The notes beneath the pieces are model-generated. The model had not been told where the DNA came from, did not search any database, and worked only from the letters and a program-made list of their open reading frames with translations. The translations under genes were made by a program, and so were the position numbers. A stretch of 51,749 nucleotides of DNA from Colivivens sp964452915. Its GTDB lineage: Bacteria; Bacteroidota; Bacteroidia; Bacteroidales; Bacteroidaceae. Location: assembly GCA_964452915.1 (NCBI GenBank), contig CAYVNW010000018.1, positions 1 through 51,749 of the forward strand. The letters run 5' to 3'. Positions 40,687-50,791 of the stretch are shown piece after piece. Numbering within the stretch: position 1 is the first letter of the stretch; every line of letters starts with the position of its first letter.

Positions 40687-42858
40687 ATGAACAGAATTTT
40701 ATTTACAATGGCATTGGCAGCCTGCTGCACTCTAAATATTGATGCGCAGACAAAATATCGGGAACTAACTCTTGAACAAGCTGTCAACGGATGGGGCCTC
40801 ATACCACAGGCTTTCCCTTCAGAAGAATTTCCCGTAAGCGACAAAACTAAAGCAATGCCTTACGAGAACGCCGCAGCCATAAATGTTCAAGGCTACGACA
40901 ACGTCAACAGTACAGCAACGTATGCACTTGTATTTACCAACCGTCAAAGAGTGTGGCGATATGCTACACGGGGTGATTATTATCTTGTCGACTTGAAAAA
41001 CAACAAAAAGAGAAAACTTGGCGCATCACTTCCGGAGGCGAGCCTCATGTTTGCCAAGTTCTCACCCAACGGGGAAAAAGTTGCTTATGTGTCAAAAAAC
41101 AATATATATCTCGAATCAAGCAGTATGACAGATACCACCATTCAGCAACTAACTTACGACGGGAATGACACCATTGTCAACGGGACATTCGATTGGGTTT
41201 ATGAAGAAGAGTTCGATTGCCGCGATGGATTTCGTTGGAGTGGAGACAGCAAGAACATTGCTTATTGGCAAAGTAATACAAGCGGAACAGGTTGGTTTGA
41301 CATTATAGACAATGTCGATAGTATATACCCTTCGGTTAAACACTTCCCATATCCAAAAGCCGGTACTAAAAATTCCGCAGTACATATTGGCGTGCTTGAC
41401 ATTTACACCAATAGAACACCTACACAATGGCTCGACATTCCTGGGGACCAACGTGAGAACTACTTACCGCGCATGGAGTTTATACCAGGAACAAATACAC
41501 TGATGATTCAACAAATGAACCGTCCACAAAACAACAACACGGTATGGACCACTGCAGTGGAGAACGGCACAGCATCAAAGCCGGAGATCCTTTGCGTTGA
41601 TAAGGATGAAGCATGGGTAGAGACTAATGACAATATACATTGGCTCAAAGACAACAAATTTTTCATATTTACCTCTGAACGTGACGGATGGCGACACTTG
41701 TACAGGGTATCAGCAGATGGTAAGAAATGGACTTGTATCACTAAGGGCAACTTTGATGTAGTAAGTGAGATAGCGTTCGACGAATCTAACGGATATATAT
41801 ATTTCTCTGCATCTCCTGAAAACGCCACAGAATTGTATATGTTCAGGACCAAGGTTATGGGTAACGGACAGGTTGATAACATTACAGCGATGTGTCATAA
41901 CGGAAAACCTGCCGCCGGTCACTATTCATACGATTTCTCACCAAACTACGATTATGCAGTCGAGACATATTCTTCGGCTAACCACTTGCCTCAATATTAC
42001 ATGGTCAAGATGAACAAGAAAGGAATCTGGAGCATGGACCACCTGATGGAGAACAATGATGAAGGACAAAAGGCCTGGGAAAGCTTCGGGTTTCCAAAGA
42101 AAGAATTCGTAAAGGTGAAGAGCGGTAATTTGATGCTTGACGCATGGATCATGAAACCGACAAACTTTGACCCAACAAAAAAATATCCTGTTATTGATTA
42201 CGTATACGGCGAGCCGGCATCATCTACCGTACAAAACAGTTGGTCAACCGACTTGTTCTGGCACTATCTTGCCAACCAGGGATTTATTATTGTAAGTATA
42301 GACAACAGAGGCGCAAATTGCCCACGCGGACGCGAATGGCGCAAATGTATATATGGAGAAGTAGGAGTGGCCGCAAGTGAAGACCAGGCAACTGGTATCA
42401 TGGAACTATGCCGCCATTTTGAATACATGGACTCAACGCGACTCGGGATAACAGGATGGAGCGGTGGTGGCGCACAAACATTAAACTGCATGTTCAGATA
42501 TCCAAACGTATTTAAGACAGGAGTCGCTATCGCATTTGTTTCCGACCAACGTCTATATGATACTATCTATCAGGAAAGGTACATGAATACTCCACAAAAC
42601 AATCCTGACGGATATTTCCGTGGCAGTCCAATAAATTTTGCAGAAGGACTAAAAGGAAACTTGCTGATTATACACGGAACCGGTGACGATAACGTACACT
42701 ATCAGAATACAGAACTCTTAGCCAACAAACTAATATCCTTAGGCAAGATCTTCTATCAAGTCAGCTACCCTATGCGAACCCACAGCATAAGCGAAGGAAA
42801 AGGCACAAGCCTGCACTTGCGCAAAACGATGGTTGACTTCTGGAAGAAAAATCTTTAA
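40687..42858 (+). CDS. Dipeptidyl peptidase IV (S9 family)
   Basis: The 723-residue protein has a signal peptide (about 1-20), an N-terminal eight-bladed propeller (to about residue 480) and a C-terminal prolyl-oligopeptidase domain. The propeller carries the DWVYEEEF block, whose Glu pair binds the substrate amino end. The catalytic triad is Ser592 in GWSGGG, Asp667 in GTGDDNVHYQ and His699 in RTHS. It removes X-Pro dipeptides from peptides in the periplasm. It is a stand-alone gene with its own promoter. Confidence 0.93.
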   Translation: MNRILFTMALAACCTLNIDAQTKYRELTLEQAVNGWGLIPQAFPSEEFPVSDKTKAMPYENAAAINVQGYDNVNSTATYALVFTNRQRVWRYATRGDYYLVDLKNNKKRKLGASLPEASLMFAKFSPNGEKVAYVSKNNIYLESSSMTDTTIQQLTYDGNDTIVNGTFDWVYEEEFDCRDGFRWSGDSKNIAYWQSNTSGTGWFDIIDNVDSIYPSVKHFPYPKAGTKNSAVHIGVLDIYTNRTPTQWLDIPGDQRENYLPRMEFIPGTNTLMIQQMNRPQNNNTVWTTAVENGTASKPEILCVDKDEAWVETNDNIHWLKDNKFFIFTSERDGWRHLYRVSADGKKWTCITKGNFDVVSEIAFDESNGYIYFSASPENATELYMFRTKVMGNGQVDNITAMCHNGKPAAGHYSYDFSPNYDYAVETYSSANHLPQYYMVKMNKKGIWSMDHLMENNDEGQKAWESFGFPKKEFVKVKSGNLMLDAWIMKPTNFDPTKKYPVIDYVYGEPASSTVQNSWSTDLFWHYLANQGFIIVSIDNRGANCPRGREWRKCIYGEVGVAASEDQATGIMELCRHFEYMDSTRLGITGWSGGGAQTLNCMFRYPNVFKTGVAIAFVSDQRLYDTIYQERYMNTPQNNPDGYFRGSPINFAEGLKGNLLIIHGTGDDNVHYQNTELLANKLISLGKIFYQVSYPMRTHSISEGKGTSLHLRKTMVDFWKKNL

Positions 42859-42877
42859 TATTGTAATTGTGTAGAGA

Positions 42878-42908
42878 ATGTGCCGTAGGTGTCCGCTTAG
42901 CGGCACAT
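42878..42908 (+). terminator. Hairpin after DPP-IV gene
   Basis: ATGTGCCG pairs perfectly with CGGCACAT across a 15-nt loop. The T-run after it is interrupted, so termination may be weak. The rest of the gap up to 43034 is AT-rich with no gene. Confidence 0.45.
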
Positions 42909-43033
42909 CCTCTTCTGTCATTCCAACTCATTCATGTTACGCAAAACTTACACAAAATCATACCTTAATATGTTCATTATGGCTATCAAATGAGTTGAAA
43001 AACAAAATAATTCACATTTTATGCAAACTCCAC

Positions 43034-43064
43034 TTTGCAATTAAAACTTTTTGTCGTATATTTG
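43034..43064 (+). promoter_or_regulatory. Promoter of the AAA ATPase gene
   Basis: TTTG (43034-43037), 19 nt, then TATATTTG (43057-43064): a near-ideal Bacteroidetes promoter 60 nt before the ATG. Confidence 0.75.
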
Positions 43065-43124
43065 CAGAAATATTTGGGTTTCTTCGGAATACAGTATAAA
43101 TCATAAATTATATAGATATTTAAT

Positions 43125-44306
43125 ATGGAGTCATTTTTCCGCACGCACAACTACTTAGTTAGGAATCTGGACGCACCTGTACGCCGCAATCTAATGGATG
43201 AGATTGATTGGAGGAGACGCATGATTGGCATTAAAGGCGCAAGAGGAGTCGGGAAGACTACGTTCCTTCTACAGTATGCAAAAGAGCACTATTCCCCAGA
43301 TGATCATCAGTGCCTCTATATTAACACCAATAATTTCTATGTACAGAACATAGGAATATCAGAGTTTGCTAACGAGTTCTATCACAATGGTGGTAAAGTA
43401 TTGCTCATAGATCAAGTTTTCAAACAACCAGATTGGAGCAAACAACTCCGTGAATGCTACGACAGATTTCCCGGTCTCAGAATCGTCTTTACCGGTTCAT
43501 CTGTCATGCGATTGAAAGACGAGAATCCAGAACTCAATGGTATTGTGGATTCTTATAATCTGAGAGGATTCTCGTTCCGTGAATTCTACAATTTGCGTAC
43601 GGGAAACTATTTCCCTGCATATACACTAAGCGATATTCTGAAAAATCATACTCAGATAGCCACTAAAATTATTGAGAAAGGCAATCCACGTCAGTATTTT
43701 TCCGAATATCTGCACCATGGCTTCTATCCGTTCTTCCTTGAGAAAACCAATTATTCAGAGAACCTTTTAAAAACCATGAACATGATGATTGAGGTTGACA
43801 TACTGCAAATCAAACAAATAGAACTTAAGTATTTGCCTAAGATAAAACAGATGTTCTATTTGCTTACAAACAGTGGCAGCAGTGTTCCAAACATCAGTCA
43901 GTTGGCACAGGAACTTGGCATGTCGAGGGCAACTGTTATGAACTACATTAAGTATCTGATGGAGGCTCGATTGGTCAACATGATTTATTCCAAAGGTGAT
44001 GAGTTCCCAAAGAAACCTGCACGTGTACTCCTACACAACTCGAACCTCATGTACAGTTTTTATCCACAACGGTTTGATGAACATGACGTATTAGAAACAT
44101 TCTTCTGTAATACAATATGGAAGGACCACAAAGTAAACAAAGCAGGCAATATCTGTTCTTTCCTAATTGACGGACAACAGGAGTTCAGAGTAATCGAACA
44201 TGGTACAAAACTCAAAAGTAAGTCGAAGGTCATCTTTGCTGTCAACCAAATGGATGTAGGAGAAGCAAACCTTATCCCATTGTGGTTGTTCGGCTTTCTT
44301 TACTAA
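43125..44306 (+). CDS. AAA_14/DUF4143-type ATPase with altered Walker B
   Basis: The 393-residue protein has an N-terminal P-loop domain (Walker A GARGVGKT, 38-45; Walker B VLLIDQ, 92-97; sensor IVFTGSS). A winged helix follows at about 255-290 (SQLAQELGMSRATVMNYIKY), and then a C-terminal nuclease-like DUF4143 region. This is a common Bacteroidales ATPase family of unclear role. The catalytic Glu after the Walker B Asp is Gln here (Q97, codon CAA at 43413-43415). In AAA enzymes that change normally allows ATP binding but blocks hydrolysis. Confidence 0.82.
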   Translation: MESFFRTHNYLVRNLDAPVRRNLMDEIDWRRRMIGIKGARGVGKTTFLLQYAKEHYSPDDHQCLYINTNNFYVQNIGISEFANEFYHNGGKVLLIDQVFKQPDWSKQLRECYDRFPGLRIVFTGSSVMRLKDENPELNGIVDSYNLRGFSFREFYNLRTGNYFPAYTLSDILKNHTQIATKIIEKGNPRQYFSEYLHHGFYPFFLEKTNYSENLLKTMNMMIEVDILQIKQIELKYLPKIKQMFYLLTNSGSSVPNISQLAQELGMSRATVMNYIKYLMEARLVNMIYSKGDEFPKKPARVLLHNSNLMYSFYPQRFDEHDVLETFFCNTIWKDHKVNKAGNICSFLIDGQQEFRVIEHGTKLKSKSKVIFAVNQMDVGEANLIPLWLFGFLY

Positions 44307-44382
44307 GGACATACTACAAAAAGAGTAAAAAACGATTGTAAATAGTAAAAAGATATATTTAAACGCACAACTTTATCAGAAA

Positions 44383-47300
44383 ATGGCTAAAGAGAAAAAA
44401 TTTATTACCTGTGATGGTAATCAGGCAGCTGCACATATTGCATATATGTTCTCTGAAGTAGCTGCAATCTATCCTATCACACCATCGTCACCAATGGCAG
44501 AACATGTTGACGAATGGGCTGTTCAGGGTCGTAAGAACCTTTTTGGCGATACGGTACTCGTTCAGGAAATGCAATCAGAAGCAGGTGCAGCAGGTGCTGT
44601 TCACGGTTCGCTCCAAGCAGGCGCACTGACAACAACATTCACTGCATCACAAGGACTTCTTCTTATGATCCCTAACATGTACAAGATTGCAGGAGAACTT
44701 CTGCCTTCTGTATTCCATGTTTCAGCTCGTACTGTAGCATCACATTCTCTCTGTATTTTCGGAGATCACAGCGATGTCATGGCTTGCCGCCAGACCGGTT
44801 TTGCCATGCTCTGCGAAGGTTCTGTACAAGAAGTTATGGACTTGAGTGCCGTAGCACACCTCGCAGCTTTAAAAACACGCGTTCCTTTCATCAACTTCTT
44901 TGACGGATTCCGTACATCACATGAATATCATAAGATTGAGGAAATCGACATGGAAGATATACGTCCATTAGTCCCTATGGACAAGGTTGCAGAATTCCGA
45001 GCACGCGCCCTCTCACCAGAACATCCAGAATCAAAAGGAATGGCAGAGAATCCTGAGACATTCTTCCCACACCGCGAATCAAGTAACCCATTCTACGAGT
45101 CTGTTCCAGCAGCTGTAGAAGAGTACATGAAAGAAATGTCACGTATCACAGGACGTGAGTATAACCTCTTCTCATACTATGGGGCTAATGATGCAGACGA
45201 AATAATTATACTCATGGGCTCCGCAACTGAAGCTGCACGTGAAGCTATTGACTACGCCAATGCAAACGGGAAAAAATATGGCATGGTTTCAGTACACCTT
45301 TACCGTCCATTCTCTGTAAAGCATCTTTTGGCTGCAGTTCCTAAGACGGTTAAGCGTATTGCTGTTCTCGACAGGACAAAAGAGCCAGGAGCAAGTGGTG
45401 AACCACTTTATCTTGACGTTAGAGACGCATTCTACGGACAAAAGAATGCACCTTTGATTGTGGGCGGACGTTATGGCTTAGGTTCATATGACGTAACACC
45501 TACCATGATTCTTTCTGTTTATGAAAATCTTGAATTGCCACAACCTAAGGACCACTTCACACTGGGTATCGTTGATGATGTAACATTCACATCACTACCT
45601 CTCGAAGAAGAAAAAGCACTCGGTGGTGAAGGCATCTTCGAAGCTAAGTTCTTTGGTTTGGGAGCAGACGGAACAGTGGGGGCTAATAAGAACTCCGTAA
45701 AGATTATTGGGGACAACACCAATAAATATTGCCAGGCTTATTTTTCATATGATTCAAAGAAGTCAGGTGGTTTTACATGCTCACATTTGCGTTTCGGTGA
45801 CACTCCTATACGTTCTACCTACCAAATTAAGACTCCGAACTTCGTGGCGTGTCACGTTCAGGCATACCTACATATGTATGATGTTCTTCGTGGACTCCGT
45901 CAAAATGGCCAATTCCTTTTGAATACTATTTGGGAAGGAGACGAACTAGTCAAGAACCTGCCTAACAATGTAAAAAAATACTTTGCTGAAAAGAATATAA
46001 CAGTTTATTATATCAATGCAACAAAGGTAGCACAGGAAATAGGACTTGGCAACCGTACAAACACAATACTTCAGTCTGCATTTTTCCGCATAACACAGGT
46101 TATCCCTGTGGATCTGGCAATAGAACAGATGAAGAAATTCATTGTTAAATCGTACGGCAATAAAGGCGAGGATGTCGTCAACATGAACTACTCTGCCGTT
46201 GATCGTGGAGGTGAATACAAGATTCTGCCTGTAGACCCTGCATGGGCAAAATTGCCAGCTGATCCTGTAAAAGAAAACAATGACCCAGAATTCATAAACA
46301 AACTCGTACGGCCTATAAATGCACAAAATGGCGATTTACTTCCAGTATCCACATATAAAGGATATGAGGACGGAAGATGGGATGCAGGCACCGCTACATA
46401 CGAAAAACGTGGCGTAGCCGCTTTTGTTCCAAAATGGGACTCTACATCTTGTTGCCAATGCAACAAATGTGCATTTGTTTGCCCTCACTCTTGTATCCGA
46501 CCATTCGCTATGGACGCTGAAGAAGCTGCAGGACTCGATGCCGCAAAGGTTGAGATCAAGGCTCCGGCAGCTCTCAAAGGAATGCAACTCCGTATACAAG
46601 TTGGTGTAATGGATTGTCTCGGTTGTGGAAACTGTGTTGACGTTTGTCCTGGTACAAAGGGTGTCAAGGCTTTGTCTATGGTTCCACTTGAAGGAGAACT
46701 CAATGAAGCTAAGAATTGGGATTACTGCGTAAAGAACGTAAAAACAAAACAGAATTTGATAGATATCAAATCCAATCCTCGTCTCAGTCAGTTCGCTACT
46801 CCTTTATTTGAATTTTCTGGTGCTTGCTCTGGTTGTGGAGAAACTCCATACGTCAAACTGATATCACAACTGTTTGGTGATAGGGAAATTGTAGCCAATG
46901 CAACAGGATGCTCATCTATCTACTCAGGTTCAATTCCATCAACACCTTACACAAAGAACGAAAAAGGTCAAGGTCCTGCATGGTCAAACTCTTTGTTTGA
47001 AGACTTCTGCGAGTATGGCTTAGGCATGACTGTCGCAAACAAGAAGATGCGTGCACGAATAGTCAAAATGCTTACCGAACTCAACGCAAAAGACGATACA
47101 CCAGCTGATTTCAAGGCTGCAGCAGAAGAATGGATTGCAGGTAAAGACAATGCTGATGCATCCAAGATAGCCGCAGCAAAACTCAACCCACTGATTGTAA
47201 AGGGCAGGGAAGCAGGTAACGAAATCTGTAAACAATTGTCAGAACTGTCACACTACTTGGTAAAGCGCTCACAATGGATTATCGGTGGTGATGGAGCTGC

Positions 47301-47937
47301 TTATGATATTGGTTATGGAGGCCTCGATCATGTTTTAGCTTCAGGTGAAGATGTCAACATATTTGTTGTCGACACTGAGGTGTATTCAAATACCGGAGGT
47401 CAGTCATCAAAGGCTACTCCACTGGGTGCTATCGCACAATTTGCAGCCGGCGGAAAGCGTATAACAAAGAAAGACCTTGGACTTATGCAAACAACATACG
47501 GATATGTTTATGTTGCACAAATAGCTATGGGAGCTGACAATGCACAATGCCTGAAAGCACTTCGCGAAGCTGAAGCATATCCTGGACCATCACTTGTTAT
47601 TGGTTATGCTCCATGTATTAACCATGGTCTTAAAGCTAAAGGTGGTATGGGCAAAAGCCAGGCAGAAGAGGCTAAAGCAGTTGAATGTGGATACTGGCAT
47701 CTTTGGAGATACGACCCACGACTTGCAGAACAAGGAAAGAATCCATTCCAGCTTGATTCAAAAGCTCCTAATTGGGATAACTTCCAAGCATTCCTCGATG
47801 GAGAAGTCCGCTACCTTTCACTCAAGAAAGCAAAACCTGCAGAAGCACAAGAGCTCTTTGACGCAGCAAAGAAGGCTGCACAACATCGTTATGCATCTTA
47901 TGTTCGTATGAGTAAACTCGACTACTCTGTCGAATAA
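44383..47937 (+). CDS. nifJ: Pyruvate:ferredoxin (flavodoxin) oxidoreductase
   Basis: This 1184-residue single-chain PFOR has, in order: a pyruvate/TPP domain with YPITPSSPMAEH, domain II, the gamma domain, two [4Fe-4S] ferredoxin motifs (CCQCNKCAFVCPHSCIRP and CLGCGNCVDVCPGT), an added Cys site (CSGCGE), and the C-terminal TPP-binding half with IGGDGAAYDIGYGGLDHVL and DTEVYSNTGGQ. It turns pyruvate and CoA into acetyl-CoA, CO2 and reduced ferredoxin, the main anaerobic route in this group. It has its own terminator and no clear TAnnTTTG box. The gap from the ATPase gene is 76 nt. Confidence 0.95.
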   Translation: MAKEKKFITCDGNQAAAHIAYMFSEVAAIYPITPSSPMAEHVDEWAVQGRKNLFGDTVLVQEMQSEAGAAGAVHGSLQAGALTTTFTASQGLLLMIPNMYKIAGELLPSVFHVSARTVASHSLCIFGDHSDVMACRQTGFAMLCEGSVQEVMDLSAVAHLAALKTRVPFINFFDGFRTSHEYHKIEEIDMEDIRPLVPMDKVAEFRARALSPEHPESKGMAENPETFFPHRESSNPFYESVPAAVEEYMKEMSRITGREYNLFSYYGANDADEIIILMGSATEAAREAIDYANANGKKYGMVSVHLYRPFSVKHLLAAVPKTVKRIAVLDRTKEPGASGEPLYLDVRDAFYGQKNAPLIVGGRYGLGSYDVTPTMILSVYENLELPQPKDHFTLGIVDDVTFTSLPLEEEKALGGEGIFEAKFFGLGADGTVGANKNSVKIIGDNTNKYCQAYFSYDSKKSGGFTCSHLRFGDTPIRSTYQIKTPNFVACHVQAYLHMYDVLRGLRQNGQFLLNTIWEGDELVKNLPNNVKKYFAEKNITVYYINATKVAQEIGLGNRTNTILQSAFFRITQVIPVDLAIEQMKKFIVKSYGNKGEDVVNMNYSAVDRGGEYKILPVDPAWAKLPADPVKENNDPEFINKLVRPINAQNGDLLPVSTYKGYEDGRWDAGTATYEKRGVAAFVPKWDSTSCCQCNKCAFVCPHSCIRPFAMDAEEAAGLDAAKVEIKAPAALKGMQLRIQVGVMDCLGCGNCVDVCPGTKGVKALSMVPLEGELNEAKNWDYCVKNVKTKQNLIDIKSNPRLSQFATPLFEFSGACSGCGETPYVKLISQLFGDREIVANATGCSSIYSGSIPSTPYTKNEKGQGPAWSNSLFEDFCEYGLGMTVANKKMRARIVKMLTELNAKDDTPADFKAAAEEWIAGKDNADASKIAAAKLNPLIVKGREAGNEICKQLSELSHYLVKRSQWIIGGDGAAYDIGYGGLDHVLASGEDVNIFVVDTEVYSNTGGQSSKATPLGAIAQFAAGGKRITKKDLGLMQTTYGYVYVAQIAMGADNAQCLKALREAEAYPGPSLVIGYAPCINHGLKAKGGMGKSQAEEAKAVECGYWHLWRYDPRLAEQGKNPFQLDSKAPNWDNFQAFLDGEVRYLSLKKAKPAEAQELFDAAKKAAQHRYASYVRMSKLDYSVE

Positions 47938-47959
47938 CAAAACATACCAAATATTTATT

Positions 47960-47992
47960 AAGGTGGAGACTAAATTCAGTTTCCACCTTTTT
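47960..47992 (+). terminator. Terminator after nifJ
   Basis: GGTGGAGACT pairs with AGTTTCCACC (one G-T) around a 6-nt loop, followed by TTTTT. Confidence 0.85.
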
Positions 47993-47995
47993 ATA

Positions 47996-48027
47996 TTTGT
48001 TTCTTAAAAATAATAAGCGTAAATTTG
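47996..48027 (+). promoter_or_regulatory. Promoter of the aminopeptidase P gene
   Basis: TTTG (47996-47999), 20 nt, then TAAATTTG (48020-48027). The predicted start is near 48034. A three-codon frame (ATG at 48042) ends in a TGATG overlap with the true start. Confidence 0.7.
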
Positions 48028-48052
48028 CATAATGAATTAATATGGAAAAGTG

Positions 48053-49450
48053 ATGATAGCATTTAGCAAATCAACTTATGTTCAGCGCAGGGAAGAACTG
48101 AAAAAAAAGGTTGGCAACGGTATGATACTGCTCTTTGGGAATAATAATGCACCTGCAAACTACCCAAGCAATGCTTATTTATTCCGCCAAGATAGTACCT
48201 TCCTATATTATTTCGGACAACAACAAGAAGGATTGGCAGGAATAATCGATATTGACGAAAACAAAGAATACCTCATTGGCGATGATGTAGACATCGATGA
48301 TATCATTTGGACAGGATTTGTACCTTCTATTCACGACCTTGCAGAAGAAGTGGGTGTGAGCCACTCCCGTCCGATGTCTGATTTAGCGACAATAGTAAAT
48401 CAGGCAAAGGCGAAAGGACAGGAGATCCATTTCCTGCCCCCTTATCGTCATGACATCATGATACAGATAGGTGACCTGCTCGGCATTCACCCTCTAAAAA
48501 CCCGTGATGCGGCATCGCTTAAACTAATCAAAGCTGTCATTGACATGCGCGCAGTCAAGAGTAAAGAAGAAATTGAGGAAATCGAAAGAGCAATGGCAAT
48601 TGGCTACGAGATGCACACCACTGCCATGAAACACTGTGCGCCCGGAGTTACTGAAAAAGAAATTGCAGGTTTGTTGGAGGGAATTGCTTGCAGCAAGGGC
48701 AGTAAAGTCTCATTCCTGACAATTCTTACAATGCACGGTGAGATATTCCATGGCAACCCATCACTCAAACCTCTTGAAGCAGGAAGGCTGATGCTTTGTG
48801 ATGCCGGTGCTGAAACTGTCAACAATTATTGCTCCGACAATACACGTGTCACACCAATAAGCGGTAAATTTACTCAGAAACAACGTGACATTTATTCTAT
48901 AGTAGAAGCTTGTCACGACTTGGTAATAGCTAAAGCGCATCCAGGAATGAAATGGATGGATATGCATCTTGACGTATGCAGATTGATGACTGAACGGCTT
49001 AAGGAACTGGGATTGATGAAAGGTAATACAGAGGATGCTGTACAAGCAGGTGCTCATGCAATGTTTCTACAACACGGACTAGGACACATGATGGGCATGG
49101 ACGTACACGACATGGAAGGACTCGGGCAAGTATATGTTGGTTTTGACGATGAAGTACGACCTTCTACTCAATTTGGCACAAGCAGCCTCAGGTGCGGTCG
49201 CCGCATTCAACCTGGATGGGTTCTCACAGATGAACCAGGCATTTATTTCATTCCTGCTCTCATCGACAAATGGAAAGGCGAAGGACTACACAAAGAGTTC
49301 ATCAATTATGATAAGCTTGAGACATACCGCGACTTCGGAGGCATCAGAATTGAAGATGACCTGCTGATTACGGAAAACGGATGCAGAGTTTTGGGCGACA
49401 AAATCATCCCATATCACATTGAAGACGTAGAAGCATTTATAGCTAAATAA
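48053..49450 (+). CDS. pepP: Xaa-Pro aminopeptidase (M24B family)
   Basis: The 465-residue cytoplasmic protein has an aminopeptidase P N-domain and the M24 pita-bread fold. Metal ligands are seen in LMLCDAGAE, SDNTRVTPISG, HGLGHMMGMDVHD, TDEPGIYF and GGIRIEDDL. It removes the N-terminal residue before proline. The open frame opens with a GTG at 48050. The ATG at 48053 is the better start. It goes well with the nearby DPP-IV and C1 peptidase in proline-rich peptide use. The next gene follows after 33 nt and may be co-transcribed. Confidence 0.92.
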   Translation: MIAFSKSTYVQRREELKKKVGNGMILLFGNNNAPANYPSNAYLFRQDSTFLYYFGQQQEGLAGIIDIDENKEYLIGDDVDIDDIIWTGFVPSIHDLAEEVGVSHSRPMSDLATIVNQAKAKGQEIHFLPPYRHDIMIQIGDLLGIHPLKTRDAASLKLIKAVIDMRAVKSKEEIEEIERAMAIGYEMHTTAMKHCAPGVTEKEIAGLLEGIACSKGSKVSFLTILTMHGEIFHGNPSLKPLEAGRLMLCDAGAETVNNYCSDNTRVTPISGKFTQKQRDIYSIVEACHDLVIAKAHPGMKWMDMHLDVCRLMTERLKELGLMKGNTEDAVQAGAHAMFLQHGLGHMMGMDVHDMEGLGQVYVGFDDEVRPSTQFGTSSLRCGRRIQPGWVLTDEPGIYFIPALIDKWKGEGLHKEFINYDKLETYRDFGGIRIEDDLLITENGCRVLGDKIIPYHIEDVEAFIAK

Positions 49451-49483
49451 ACGAAACATTAATATTAAATACAACTTTCAACA

Positions 49484-50677
49484 ATGAGAAAACTAATGAC
49501 ACTCGTACTTTTCCTTGTCGCAACAATGATCGTTGCACAGGAAAAAGAGAATGAAGATGGTTATCATTTCCAAACAGTTAAGGAAATTCCCATCACTTCA
49601 ATAAAGAACCAAAACAATTCAGGCACATGCTGGGCCTACTCAAGCCTGGGATTCTTTGAGGCAGAACTGCTCCGACAAGGTAAGGGAGAATATAATCTTT
49701 GTGAGATGTTTCTTGCTCATAAGACTTATGAAGACCGCGCAAGGGCATCTGTACGGTTGCATGGCGACATTTCATTCTCCCAAGGCGGAAGTTTCTATGA
49801 CGCTATTTATTGTATGAAGAACTATGGAATGATGCCTGAGGATGCTATGCCACTTCCTGGAACACTCTGCGGCGATACACTTGCTAATTTCAGTGAACTC
49901 TTTTCTCTGGCAGAACCTTATGTGGCTTCAATTGCCAAAAGCGAGTCAAAGAAACTGTCTCCTGCATGGATGAACGGATTTATTGGCATACTCGATTCAT
50001 ATATAGGTAAAGTTCCAGAGACATTTACATACAAAGGAAAGACCTATACACCACAAAGCTTCCAAGAAAGTCTCGGTCTCAACATGGACGATTATGTATC
50101 GCTTACCTCATACAACCACCATCCATTCTATGAAAAATTCATCCTTGAGATACAGGACAACTGGAGATGGGCTGAAAGCTACAACCTACCAATCGATGAA
50201 CTGATGGAGGTAATGGACAACGCCATCAATAACGGCTACACGTTTGCATGGGGATCAGATGTAACTGAAAGTGGATTTACACGTACAGGCTTGGCAGTTT
50301 TTCCTAACACTGATAATAATAATGCCACTGATTTGACAGGAAATGATATGGCACATTGGTTTGGACTTTCTGCCTATGAGAAACAGAGAGAGGCATATAC
50401 AAAGCCATGCCCTGAAAAGGAATATACACAAGAGGAACGCCAACGTGACTATGATAATTGGACAACTACTGACGACCATGGAATGCTCATCTATGGTATA
50501 GCAAAAGACGTCAACGGAAAAGAATACTTCATGGTCAAAAACTCATGGGGCAAATCTGGTAATTATAATGGTATATGGTATGCCTCTAAACCTTTTGTAC
50601 GCAACAAAACAATGAATATTGTTGTTCACAAAGATGCTATTCCAAAGAATATAAAGAAGAAACTTGGAATAAAATAG
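49484..50677 (+). CDS. Secreted C1B-type cysteine peptidase (aminopeptidase C-like)
   Basis: The 397-residue protein has a signal peptide (about 1-18, ending IVAQ) and a papain-like domain of the bleomycin hydrolase/PepC type. The catalytic Cys is in NNSGTCWAYSSLGF, the His in DDHGMLIYG and the Asn in VKNSWGKSG. Cytoplasmic PepC normally has no signal, so an outside role is likely. A lysine-rich end (KKLGIK) replaces the usual C-terminal plug. It follows pepP and shares its promoter or a weak one of its own. Confidence 0.87.
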   Translation: MRKLMTLVLFLVATMIVAQEKENEDGYHFQTVKEIPITSIKNQNNSGTCWAYSSLGFFEAELLRQGKGEYNLCEMFLAHKTYEDRARASVRLHGDISFSQGGSFYDAIYCMKNYGMMPEDAMPLPGTLCGDTLANFSELFSLAEPYVASIAKSESKKLSPAWMNGFIGILDSYIGKVPETFTYKGKTYTPQSFQESLGLNMDDYVSLTSYNHHPFYEKFILEIQDNWRWAESYNLPIDELMEVMDNAINNGYTFAWGSDVTESGFTRTGLAVFPNTDNNNATDLTGNDMAHWFGLSAYEKQREAYTKPCPEKEYTQEERQRDYDNWTTTDDHGMLIYGIAKDVNGKEYFMVKNSWGKSGNYNGIWYASKPFVRNKTMNIVVHKDAIPKNIKKKLGIK

Positions 50678-50708
50678 TATTACAAACAACAATCATAACA
50701 ACCTACAA

Positions 50709-50743
50709 TAACACCCGCAATGCGACAAGTATTACGGGTGTTA
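50709..50743. terminator. Hairpin between the convergent peptidase and fimbrial genes
   Basis: TAACACCCG pairs perfectly with CGGGTGTTA across a 17-nt loop. The T-run is short on the + side. It lies between two convergent genes and could stop both. Confidence 0.6.
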
Positions 50744-50791
50744 CTTTATAACTGACAAATATATTTCTATGCATAATATGTCATCAAATAA

